Virus record (IMG/VR): IMGVR_UViG_3300030233_000021
Span: 1 to 24,267 of that record
Direction: 5' to 3' (one strand)
From: a virus
DNA length: 24,267 bases
How positions within the stretch are numbered: position 1 is the first letter of the stretch; each line of letters begins with the position of its first letter. Shown piece after piece: positions 1 to 4,798 of the stretch. The position numbers were made by a program, and so were the translations under genes. Below the pieces are notes generated by a model. It searched no databases. It was not told the DNA's origin and saw nothing but the letters and a program-made list of their open reading frames with translations.

Positions 1-126
1 AAAAAACTTGCCGACGAATACCAAATGTCAATTATTGCTGTTCCTGATTTGTTGTTGGAAAATAGCGATTCTTGGGCTCTTTATTGTCACGAAGAAAAAA
101 CAGGGTTTTACTCGTTGGGGGCGTAA
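1..126 (+). CDS. C-terminal end of an unidentified gene (partial at left edge)
   Basis: An open frame runs from base 1 to a TAA at 124-126 and encodes the last 41 residues of a protein (ending ...KTGFYSLGA). The frame is open at the window edge, so the start lies upstream. The stop overlaps the next start in a TAATG junction, the style used throughout this late operon. In phages with this head layout the portal or terminase genes usually lie just upstream, but the 41 residues carry no motif that identifies either, so no function is given. Confidence 0.6.
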   Translation, partial: KKLADEYQMSIIAVPDLLLENSDSWALYCHEEKTGFYSLGA

Positions 127-386
127 TGTCTTTGAACATTGAGGGGTACATGAACCGTCATGTGTCCTACATTGAAATTACCGAAAAGCCCGCCGAAGAT
201 TTTGAGCCTTTCGAGGCCATAGAGGCGGCTATGGAGGCGAAAACGGACGCCGATAAGTGGGCGAGGGCGCTTGATTGCGTTATTGACGCTTCATTACGAG
301 ACGGTAATGATCCGGCGCAAATAACGGAGGCTCTACGCCTGACGCAGCGCAAGCTGTGCCAAGAGGCGCGCGGGAGGGCCGGATGA
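126..386 (+). CDS. small acidic protein of unknown function, head operon
   Basis: This is an 86-residue protein if it starts at the ATG overlapping the upstream stop (TAATG). A second ATG at 150, preceded by GAGGGG, is an alternative start. The sequence is helix-prone and acidic (EPFEAIEAAMEAKTDADKW...), with no membrane segment or signal peptide. It ends in an ATGA overlap with the next gene, so the two are probably translationally coupled. The position ahead of the co-chaperonin and scaffold genes suggests a role in head assembly, but that is inference from context only. I do not recognise the family. Confidence 0.6.
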   Translation: MSLNIEGYMNRHVSYIEITEKPAEDFEPFEAIEAAMEAKTDADKWARALDCVIDASLRDGNDPAQITEALRLTQRKLCQEARGRAG

Positions 387-667
387 CGCCCGAAGATTGG
401 GATATGTGGCGATCACGCCCCGACACAAAAGAAGCGTTTCAGGAAATTCTGAAACTCACGCAGGAACAGTGGGGCAATGAGGCCGACGAGATAGCCAGAA
501 ACGGCTACCGCTCGCTTTTCGCCAATTCGTTCAACCAGATAGACTATGCGCGCTTGCGCGGGCACATGGAATGTGTTAACTACCTTATGGAAGCGATTAA
601 GCAACCGCTTGATGAATTGAGAATTGACGAGGAGCGCAATGAGGAAAATAGACCCAAAGACGTTTGA
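383..667 (+). CDS. small helical protein of unknown function
   Basis: This is a 94-residue protein. The start is the ATG at 383, which has GGGAGG five bases upstream and overlaps the previous TGA (ATGA). The sequence is rich in charged and aromatic residues (DWDMWRSRPDTKEAF...), looks fully helical and has no transmembrane segment. The segment NSFNQIDYARLRGHMECVNYLMEAI resembles small phage proteins that sit next to portal or terminase genes, but I cannot assign a family. Its 3' end overlaps the start of the co-chaperonin gene by 29 bases in another frame. Confidence 0.65.
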   Translation: MTPEDWDMWRSRPDTKEAFQEILKLTQEQWGNEADEIARNGYRSLFANSFNQIDYARLRGHMECVNYLMEAIKQPLDELRIDEERNEENRPKDV

Positions 668-992
668 GCCTTTGTCCTACCTTGTTCTTGTAAAAGAGGA
701 CACAGTTGAGGAGAAAACAAAGGGCGGCGTTATCCTTCCCGACGCATCAAAGGATGCGAACGGCTATCAACAACAATTTGGCGAGCTTGTGAGTATGGGG
801 CCTTTGGCCTTTACCCGCAACGATGACGGCGTGGACGTTATCCAAGACTCACCCTCACCCGGCGACAAGATCGTATGGTCAAAATTCGCTGGCGAGGGGA
901 AGGCTTTTCATGAAGACGCAGACGGCAACAGATACCGACTGTTACGCGACCGAGACATATTGGGGGTTGTAGAAAGGATCAACAATGGCTGA
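639..992 (+). CDS. GroES-like co-chaperonin (Cpn10 family)
   Basis: This 117-residue protein has the full layout of a Cpn10 subunit. The N-terminal strand PLSYLVLVKED is followed by a mobile-loop segment EEKTKGGVILPDA, whose Val-Ile-Leu triad matches the GroEL-binding hydrophobic tripeptide. Next come the GELVSMGP strand, the PGDKIVWSKFAGEG core and the closing strand LLRDRDILGVVE. Known phage co-chaperonins such as T4 gp31 replace GroES so that the host GroEL can fold the capsid protein. Its position just upstream of scaffold and capsid genes fits that role. The start at 639 has GAGGAG upstream; an in-frame ATG at 624 is less likely. The gene ends inside the scaffold start (8-base overlap). 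Confidence 0.85.
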   Translation: MRKIDPKTFEPLSYLVLVKEDTVEEKTKGGVILPDASKDANGYQQQFGELVSMGPLAFTRNDDGVDVIQDSPSPGDKIVWSKFAGEGKAFHEDADGNRYRLLRDRDILGVVERINNG

Positions 993-1887
993 AGCCGCTG
1001 AAGAACAGGTTTCGGAAGAAATCGAAAACGAAGAAGAAACAGATCAACAGGTTGAGGAACAAGAGGAAACAACAACTCAGGAACCGGCCCCGCTCACGGA
1101 CGAGCAGCTAGCGCGCCGTCGCGGCTGGAAACCGGCGAGCGAGTGGGTTGGCGACCTTCCAGACAATTTTGTTGACGATCCGGCGAAATTTAACGAGGAT
1201 CACGAGCGCATTAACCCCCGGCTGAGGTCGGAGGTTTCCCGTCTCAACGAAGAATTGAGCCGGTTCGAGGGGCGCTTTAATCAGGCCATTGAGGCTCAAA
1301 ACCGCCGCCATCAGAGCGAGCTAAAACGAGAGCGTGAGCGCCTTTTGGCGGAAATGCGCGACGCCACGGAAAGCGCCGACACTGACCGCTTTGACCGCGC
1401 CAAGAAGTCGCTTGACGAGCTTGCCACCGTTCCAGAACTACAAACACAGACGCCGCAACAAAATCAGGAACAGTACCACCCCGACCGTGACCCGCACTTC
1501 AAAACATGGCACGCCGACAACGCTTGGTATCGCCAAGACGCCGCCCGCACGAAGTACGCCGAACAGGTGGCGGCGAAAGAAGTTGCACAGCGCGGCCTAA
1601 GCCCGCAACGCGACGGCAGGGCTTTTTACGACGCCGTAACCAGAGAAGTTGAGGCTGCTTTTGGCCCCGCCGCTGGCGGAAAATCGCCAAACGTAAACAC
1701 TGGCGGCAGAAGCACCGCAAACGCCGCCCGTCCCGCAAAGGCAGGGTTTGACCAGCTTCCAGCCGATATGAAGGGTGACTTCAAGTGGATGGTGCAGCGC
1801 GGCATCTTCAAGAACGATAAAGAATCAAAAGAGCGGTATGCGGCGCAAGTTTACGCCGACAACCCCGAATTGAAAAAGAAAGGCTAA
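985..1887 (+). CDS. probable head scaffolding protein
   Basis: This is a 300-residue, strongly charged protein. Residues 1-40 are an extremely acidic, Glu/Gln/Thr-rich tail. A segment LARRRGWKPASEWVGDLPDNFVDDPAKFNEDHERIN follows. Residues ~75-160 form a long predicted coiled coil (SEVSRLNEELSRFEGRFNQ...LKRERERLLAEMRDA). The remainder is Gln/Pro-rich and ends in a basic tail (NPELKKKG). Acidic start, central coiled coil, basic C-terminus and location two genes before the decoration and capsid genes are typical of phage scaffolds, whose C-terminal helix binds the coat. No serine-protease motif is visible. The function is inferred from architecture and gene order. Confidence 0.7.
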   Translation: MAEAAEEQVSEEIENEEETDQQVEEQEETTTQEPAPLTDEQLARRRGWKPASEWVGDLPDNFVDDPAKFNEDHERINPRLRSEVSRLNEELSRFEGRFNQAIEAQNRRHQSELKRERERLLAEMRDATESADTDRFDRAKKSLDELATVPELQTQTPQQNQEQYHPDRDPHFKTWHADNAWYRQDAARTKYAEQVAAKEVAQRGLSPQRDGRAFYDAVTREVEAAFGPAAGGKSPNVNTGGRSTANAARPAKAGFDQLPADMKGDFKWMVQRGIFKNDKESKERYAAQVYADNPELKKKG

Positions 1888-1890
1888 CCC

Positions 1891-2331
1891 ATGCAGACGA
1901 GAAAATCCCGCCGCGAAAAGCTGGAAGAAAAGCGCGCCAAGCGCCAACCTATCATGGGGAACACCCAACGCCTGAAAATGGACAGCATCCCCAAGGGGTT
2001 TGTTGCGCGCTGGTTCAACGACGACGGTAGCCGTATTCAGGATGCGCGCAACGCCGGATGGGAGTTCTTGCGCAAAGACGATAACGAGATTGTCGAGGAC
2101 GTAGACGACATGGGAACCGTGATTCGCCAAAGGGTTGACAAGAAGGCGTCCGGTGAACCATTATATGCGTACCTTATGGTCCTCGAAGAAGAAATTTACA
2201 ACGAGGCCCAAGAAGAGAAGCAGGCCGGTATTGATGCGGTCGAAGAAGGATTGAAGCAAGGGACTTCTGCAAGTTTTGGCGGTAGGGTTGACGGAAAAAC
2301 CACCTACGTCAAGTCAGCAAAGTTCGATTGA
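1891..2331 (+). CDS. virion-associated protein of unknown function
   Basis: This 146-residue protein starts 4 bases after the scaffold stop. Residues 1-25 are very basic (RKSRREKLEEKRAKR). Then comes a compact region, MDSIPKGFVARWFNDDGSRIQDARNAGWEFL, of the kind seen in small proteins placed just before the decoration or capsid gene in many phages. The second half is acidic and helical (VLEEEIYNEAQEEKQAGIDAVEEGL), followed by a Gly/Thr-rich C-terminus. A basic start may bind DNA or the acidic scaffold. I know the pattern from gene order but not a proven function. Confidence 0.65.
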   Translation: MQTRKSRREKLEEKRAKRQPIMGNTQRLKMDSIPKGFVARWFNDDGSRIQDARNAGWEFLRKDDNEIVEDVDDMGTVIRQRVDKKASGEPLYAYLMVLEEEIYNEAQEEKQAGIDAVEEGLKQGTSASFGGRVDGKTTYVKSAKFD

Positions 2332-2390
2332 CGCTGCGCTACGGCGCTTAGACCGATAGACGTTCAACCACTTTAACCAATAGGTGTATA

Positions 2391-3002
2391 ATGGCAAACG
2401 CTGATGCTGCGTTTGGTCTGCGCCCGGTAAGGTATCTGGACGGTCGCCCGTATAACGGGGCCAGCGTTAAGGCTTTCGCTTTCGATACTTCAACGCCCCT
2501 CGCAATTGGCGATCCGCTCGTTCTTTCCGGCACGGCAGGTGCAAACGGAATCCCTCAGTTTAAACGGGCCGCTGCGGCTGGCCCAATCGACGCGGTAGTT
2601 GTTGGTCTCGCTTCTTCAAAGGGAGAAGACGAGAACGTAATCCTCCGCGACGCATCCCGAGTAATCCCGGCCACGACTTCCGCCGACGATGGCGCTTTCG
2701 TTCACGTTGTTCCAGCAACCGCAGACCTTCTGTTTGAGGTTCAGGAAGATTCAGATAGTGAAAACGTCGCAATCGCTGAAGTTGGCCTTCACGCAAACCT
2801 CATCTACACGGCTCCCGATACAGTCAACGGCATTTCCAAGGTAGAGCTTGACTCAAATACCGCCGCTACTGACACGACCGCTGGCCTCGCCGTCAAGATT
2901 TTTGGTCTTGTCGAAAACGAGGACAATGATGTGGGAACCAACGCAAACTGGCTCGTCTCTAACGTCAAATCGACTTGGGGCACCGCTGGTTCGAGCAGGT
3001 AA
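2391..3002 (+). CDS. head decoration-like structural protein
   Basis: This 203-residue protein has the typical start MANADAAFGLRPVRYLDGRPYNGASVKAF. The same opening (A-x-x-FGLRPVR-x-x-G-x-P-Y-x-G) is common in phage structural proteins encoded directly before the major capsid gene. The rest is beta-rich and Ala/Val/Asp-rich without charge clusters, fitting a capsid cement or decoration protein. A 59-base spacer separates it from the previous gene, the ribosome site is weak (AGGTG), and the capsid start follows 12 bases after its stop. The role is inferred from sequence style and position. Confidence 0.7.
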   Translation: MANADAAFGLRPVRYLDGRPYNGASVKAFAFDTSTPLAIGDPLVLSGTAGANGIPQFKRAAAAGPIDAVVVGLASSKGEDENVILRDASRVIPATTSADDGAFVHVVPATADLLFEVQEDSDSENVAIAEVGLHANLIYTAPDTVNGISKVELDSNTAATDTTAGLAVKIFGLVENEDNDVGTNANWLVSNVKSTWGTAGSSR

Positions 3003-3014
3003 GGAGAGTATAAC

Positions 3015-3932
3015 ATGACAGTAATTACCCGCTCTAATCACCCAGCCGCCCTATGGCCCGGTGTTCGCGAATGGTTCGGACAGAGCTACGACGAGTACCC
3101 GGAAGAGTTCCGCGAATTGTTTGAGCAGGCCCCTTCCGACAAGGCTTATGAGGAGCGAATCCTTTCAAACGGATTTGACCTCGCGCCCGTCAAGAGTGAA
3201 GGCGCTCCAACGCAATATGTGGCCGATACCCAAGGGTACACGTCGCGCATTGCGAACATTGCTTACTCGCTTGGCTTTATCGTCACGCGAGAGGAGCTTG
3301 CGGACAACCAGTATCGCGACAAGGCGTTTAACCGCGCTGCGAAGCTGGCCTTCTCCATGCGCCAGACGAAAGAAACCGTCTGCGCCAACGTGTATAACCG
3401 CGCTTTCAATGCAAGCTATCCGGGCGGCGACGCCAAGGAGCTTATTGCGACTGACCACCCCACCGTGGGCGGCGACCAGTCCAACGAGCTTTCCCCGGCT
3501 GCTGACCTTTCGGAGCAGGCGCTTGAGGACTTGAGCATTCAGATCATGACGGCCAAAAACTTCAACGGCCTTCAGATCGCACTCAAGCCCGAGTGCCTCA
3601 TCTTGCCTCCGCAGCTTGTGCATGAAGCCAACCGTATCCTCTATTCGGGGATGCAGTCCGGCACGGCGAACAACGACCTTAATTCGCTTTACGAAATGGG
3701 CATATTCCCGGCTGGCATGAAGGTTAACCATTACCTGACGGACGCGGACGCCTTCTTTATCCGCACCCGTATGCCGAGCGGTACAGGTATGATTTACCAA
3801 GAGCGCGAAGCTGTTGAGCTTTCCAAAGACACCGACTTCGACACTGACAACGCCAAGGCGAAAGCCTATATGCGCTTCGGTGTTGGTTGGGGCGACTGGA
3901 AAGGCGTTTACGGCTCTCCGGGCTCCGCTTAA
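3015..3932 (+). CDS. major capsid protein (HK97-fold, Mu gpT-like)
   Basis: This 305-residue protein has a strong ribosome site (AAGGAGAG). The N-terminus (LWPGVREWFGQSYDEYPEEFRELFEQ) lacks a cleavable delta domain, so a separate scaffold is expected and one is encoded upstream. The body has features of gpT-type head subunits: SLGFIVTREELADNQYRDKAFNRAAKLAFSMRQTKE (spine helix), FNGLQIALKPECLILPPQLVHEANRIL, and the end region AYMRFGVGWGDWKGVYGSPG. It is the last gene of the head operon. Its stop lies inside a hairpin and a terminator follows. The capsid assignment rests on order, size and these motifs; the exact subfamily is less certain. Confidence 0.82.
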   Translation: MTVITRSNHPAALWPGVREWFGQSYDEYPEEFRELFEQAPSDKAYEERILSNGFDLAPVKSEGAPTQYVADTQGYTSRIANIAYSLGFIVTREELADNQYRDKAFNRAAKLAFSMRQTKETVCANVYNRAFNASYPGGDAKELIATDHPTVGGDQSNELSPAADLSEQALEDLSIQIMTAKNFNGLQIALKPECLILPPQLVHEANRILYSGMQSGTANNDLNSLYEMGIFPAGMKVNHYLTDADAFFIRTRMPSGTGMIYQEREAVELSKDTDFDTDNAKAKAYMRFGVGWGDWKGVYGSPGSA

Positions 3933-3952
3933 TAAGAACGATCCTTATTAAG
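3928..3952 (+). other. perfect stem-loop over the capsid stop codon
   Basis: CTTAATAAG (3928-3936) and CTTATTAAG (3944-3952) are perfect reverse complements separated by 7 bases. The capsid TAA (3930-3932) lies in the first arm. There is no U-run directly after it, so it is more likely an mRNA-stabilising or processing hairpin just ahead of the true terminator than a terminator itself. Confidence 0.55.
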
Positions 3953-3968
3953 GGCTCGCTAACTGAGG

Positions 3969-3995
3969 CCCCCGCTCCGGCGGGGGTTTCTTTTT
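3969..3995 (+). terminator. Rho-independent terminator of the head operon
   Basis: The arms CCCCCGC (3969-3975) and GCGGGGG (3980-3986) flank a TCCG loop and are followed by TTTCTTTTT. The G+C-rich 7-bp stem with a U-rich tail lies 36 bases after the capsid stop and just before the non-coding island. It marks the end of the head transcription unit. Confidence 0.88.
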
Positions 3996-4036
3996 GCGTC
4001 AAGTTGAAGGTTTACAGGTGAGCCATATTGTCAACC

Positions 4037-4087
4037 TATGGGTTACCTATGACCCAAATTGTACGCTTATGGTTTACCTATAGCGCA
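4037..4087. repeat. pair of 20-bp imperfect direct repeats upstream of the RNA promoter
   Basis: TATGGGTTACCTATGACCCA (4037-4056) and TATGGTTTACCTATAGCGCA (4068-4087) match at 16 of 20 positions. Their starts are 31 bp apart, about three helical turns. A further ACCTAT lies at 4034. They end 30 bp before the -35 box at 4117, so they could be activator or repressor sites for that promoter. Nothing in the window identifies the protein that would bind. Confidence 0.45.
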
Positions 4088-4116
4088 AAATATAAAACGA
4101 CACGTCCATATTTTTG

Positions 4117-4145
4117 TTGACGCGCTACGATAGCGCGTCTATATT
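4117..4145 (+). promoter_or_regulatory. strong sigma70-type promoter P1 of the RNA island
   Basis: TTGACG (4117-4122) and TATATT (4140-4145) are separated by exactly 17 bp, each with five of six consensus bases. The predicted start is about 4151-4152, exactly where a GGCGCGG helix begins the downstream structured RNA. No protein start follows within a usable distance. Together with the upstream terminator this makes an independent unit likely. Confidence 0.72.
4119..4139. promoter_or_regulatory. palindromic operator inside promoter P1
   Basis: GACGCGCTA (4119-4127) and TAGCGCGTC (4131-4139) are perfect 9-bp reverse complements around CGA. The palindrome fills the whole spacer between -35 and -10 and overlaps the -35 box. 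This is the usual arrangement of an operator where a dimeric repressor blocks RNA polymerase. The cognate regulator is unknown; the small HTH proteins encoded near the right end are possible but unproven partners. Confidence 0.6.
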
Positions 4146-4151
4146 TATGTG

Positions 4152-4263
4152 GCGCGGCGGCGTGGAAAGCAGACACGCAGCACTTACCTACAAGTGAACG
4201 GTCAGTAGGATGGGGCCGTCTTTAATCGGGCAACCGACAGCCGGAGTAGCGACCGGCCCGCGC
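4152..4263 (+). ncRNA. structured non-coding RNA with pseudoknot (RNA1)
   Basis: The segment right after promoter P1 folds by hand into a closed multi-helix RNA. The closing helix is GCGCGG (4152-4157) with CCGCGC (4258-4263). Inside are hairpin A GCGTG/CACGC (4160-4164, 4174-4178), hairpin B CACTT/AAGTG (4181-4185, 4192-4196), hairpin C ACGGTC/GGCCGT (4198-4203, 4214-4219), hairpin D TCGG/CCGA with a GCAA tetraloop (4226-4237), and hairpin E GCCGG/CCGGC (4240-4244, 4253-4257). The loop of B (CCTAC, 4187-4191) is complementary to GTAGG (4205-4209) in the loop of C, giving a kissing loop or H-type pseudoknot. It is not a tRNA (no T-arm or anticodon arm) and I recognise no known family. The 3' end is uncertain: the first terminator is at 4364-4411. 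Confidence 0.55.
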
Positions 4264-4269
4264 ACCTTA

Positions 4270-4298
4270 TTGACAACAACAACATCCACGGTTAATTT
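4270..4298 (+). promoter_or_regulatory. possible promoter P2
   Basis: A perfect -35 box TTGACA lies at 4270-4275. Candidate -10 boxes are TAATTT (4293-4298, spacer 17, three matches) and GTTAAT (4291-4296, spacer 15, four matches). Neither combination is ideal. If active, transcription would start near 4303 and produce a short RNA ending at the terminator at 4364-4411. Confidence 0.35.
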
Positions 4299-4299
4299 T

Positions 4300-4411
4300 C
4301 AGACGGGGCGGCAAAAACAGGCTTCGTGTCGGGTCGATATGGGAACCGCGTTCCCGTCCCTACGAGCGCCGCTCCGGGTTGTCCTCCCCCGTGTAGCGGC
4401 GCTCACTTTTT
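4300..4411 (+). ncRNA. possible short RNA or 3' part of RNA1 (RNA2)
   Basis: This is the segment between possible promoter P2 and the terminator. It contains GGGAAC/GTTCCC around CGC (4341-4355), a competing long-range pairing GACGGG (4302-4307) with CCCGTC (4353-4358), and the terminator stem. No credible reading frame with a ribosome site is present. It may be a separate small RNA or the 3' domain of a single ~260-nt transcript starting at P1. The sequence alone does not decide between them. Confidence 0.3.
4364..4411 (+). terminator. long stem-loop terminator of the RNA unit
   Basis: GAGCGCCGCT (4364-4373) and AGCGGCGCTC (4395-4404) form a perfect 10-bp stem. An inner CGGG/CCCG pairing (4375-4378, 4388-4391) extends it, and TTTTT follows at 4407-4411. 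The loop is longer than usual, but the stem is very stable and the T-run is correctly placed two bases after it. Confidence 0.6.
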
Positions 4412-4473
4412 GCGGGTTTGCACCGTAGCAATACGGCGGGCATTGGCGCGGTTCGAATCCGTGACCCGCTCCA
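4412..4473 (+). tRNA. atypical 62-nt tRNA-Gly-like element ending in CCA (remnant, mini-tRNA or att core)
   Basis: A canonical T-arm is present: CGCGG (4447-4451), loop TTCGAAT (4452-4458), CCGTG (4459-4463). It is followed by ACCCGC, discriminator T and CCA (4464-4473). ACCCGC pairs with GCGGGT at 4412-4417, giving the acceptor sequence and U73 typical of bacterial tRNA-Gly. The acceptor/T-stem is one base short (11 bp instead of 12). Only 29 bases lie between the arms, enough for one hairpin (CCGTA-GCAA-TACGG, 4423-4436) but not for D and anticodon arms, so no anticodon can be assigned. It begins directly after the terminator T-run. It could be a decayed tRNA-Gly, a tRNA mimic, or the tRNA 3'-end core of an attP; no integrase is visible. 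A complete functional tRNA is unlikely. Confidence 0.4.
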
Positions 4474-4510
4474 CTTATAACAAGTTTATGACATAAATAG
4501 ATAAACCCAA

Positions 4511-4556
4511 TATACGCCATTGCGCATAAGGCTGGCTTATACGCCACCCCGCATAA
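4511..4556. repeat. 19-bp direct repeat in the A+T-rich spacer
   Basis: TATACGCCA-TTGC-GCATAA (4511-4529) and TATACGCCA-CCCC-GCATAA (4538-4556) match at 16 of 19 positions and start 27 bp apart. The surrounding stretch 4474-4600 holds no gene, only this repeat and a small CCCG-AA-CGGG palindrome near 4560. Protein-binding half-sites or recombination arm sites are possible; the sequence does not decide. Confidence 0.4.
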
Positions 4557-4605
4557 AAACCCGAACGGGAACAAAACCGTCAAAAAGCGACAGTATCGAG
4601 AAATT

Positions 4606-4625
4606 GTTACCGCTCGGTAACTTTT
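4606..4625 (+). terminator. inverted repeat with T-run (weak terminator or operator)
   Basis: GTTACCG (4606-4612) and CGGTAAC (4615-4621) are perfect reverse complements around CT, followed by TTTTCT. As RNA this is a compact 6-7 bp hairpin with a short U-run, and as DNA it is a palindrome 26 bp before the next promoter. It may end transcription leaving the island or act as an operator for promoter P3. GTAACC at 4633 repeats part of an arm. Confidence 0.4.
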
Positions 4626-4651
4626 CTGAGAAGTAACCAATCAATCACACC

Positions 4652-4680
4652 TTGACTGGCTCCCGAAAAAACACGACAAT
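4652..4680 (+). promoter_or_regulatory. sigma70-type promoter P3 of the peptidase operon
   Basis: TTGACT (4652-4657) and GACAAT (4675-4680) are separated by exactly 17 bp (five and four consensus matches). The predicted start, about 4687, coincides with the first base of the closing helix of the leader RNA described next. It would drive the small gene at 4799 and the HslV-like peptidase. Confidence 0.6.
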
Positions 4681-4686
4681 ATCACC

Positions 4687-4798
4687 GCGCGCCATCGTCT
4701 AAGGAACGCACTCCACCGCACTGATAAAGCGGCAAGACCGCCGGGATAACCGGAGGAATGTGGGGCTGGCCCACTGGCGCGCACAAAACGGAGGAATT
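4687..4798 (+). promoter_or_regulatory. structured 5' leader RNA (multi-branch, RNA3)
   Basis: GCGCGCC (4687-4693) pairs perfectly with GGCGCGC (4776-4782), closing a 96-nt domain. Inside are CCGC/GCGG (4716-4719, 4729-4732), CCGG-GATAA-CCGG (4741-4753) and GTGGG/CCCAC (4760-4764, 4770-4774), giving a four-way-junction outline like a cloverleaf. ACTCC (4710-4714) could also pair with GGAGG (4752-4756). No T-arm or CCA is present, so it is not a tRNA. The ribosome site CGGAGG (4789-4794) for the next gene lies just outside the closing helix. A cis-regulatory leader is possible, but I match no known riboswitch class. Confidence 0.45.

Noticed and set aside
3165-3800. 211-codon leftward frame
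   Set aside because: Antisense to the capsid gene; a shadow caused by the codon bias of the real gene, with no ribosome site.
4210-4428. 72-codon rightward open frame inside the RNA island
   Set aside because: No ribosome site; it overlaps hairpins, the terminator and the tRNA-like element, and the product has no protein-like pattern.
4152-4473. Whole unit as a tmRNA (size ~320 nt, pseudoknot, CCA end)
   Set aside because: The 5' end cannot pair with the 3' acceptor, no tag frame ending in small hydrophobic residues is present, and the acceptor pairs locally with 4412-4417. A permuted two-piece form is also not supported, as no matching acceptor half follows.
4511-4556. CRISPR-like repeat
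   Set aside because: Only two imperfect copies and a short gap; no array or cas genes anywhere in the window.
4299-4640. 113-codon leftward open frame across the RNA island
   Set aside because: Its product contains GHGFEPRQ, the familiar artefact of translating the antisense of a tRNA T-arm. There is no ribosome site and it runs through a terminator and repeats.
4687-4782. Leader RNA3 as a tRNA (7-bp acceptor-like helix, CTGATAA loop reading as an Ile anticodon)
   Set aside because: No T-loop, no CCA, wrong D-arm and 96 nt length; the anticodon-like stem has a mismatch.
4760-4798. Upstream ATG as start of the 104-residue protein
   Set aside because: GGAGG is only two bases from this ATG and the site is buried in the leader fold; the ATG at 4799 has ideal spacing.
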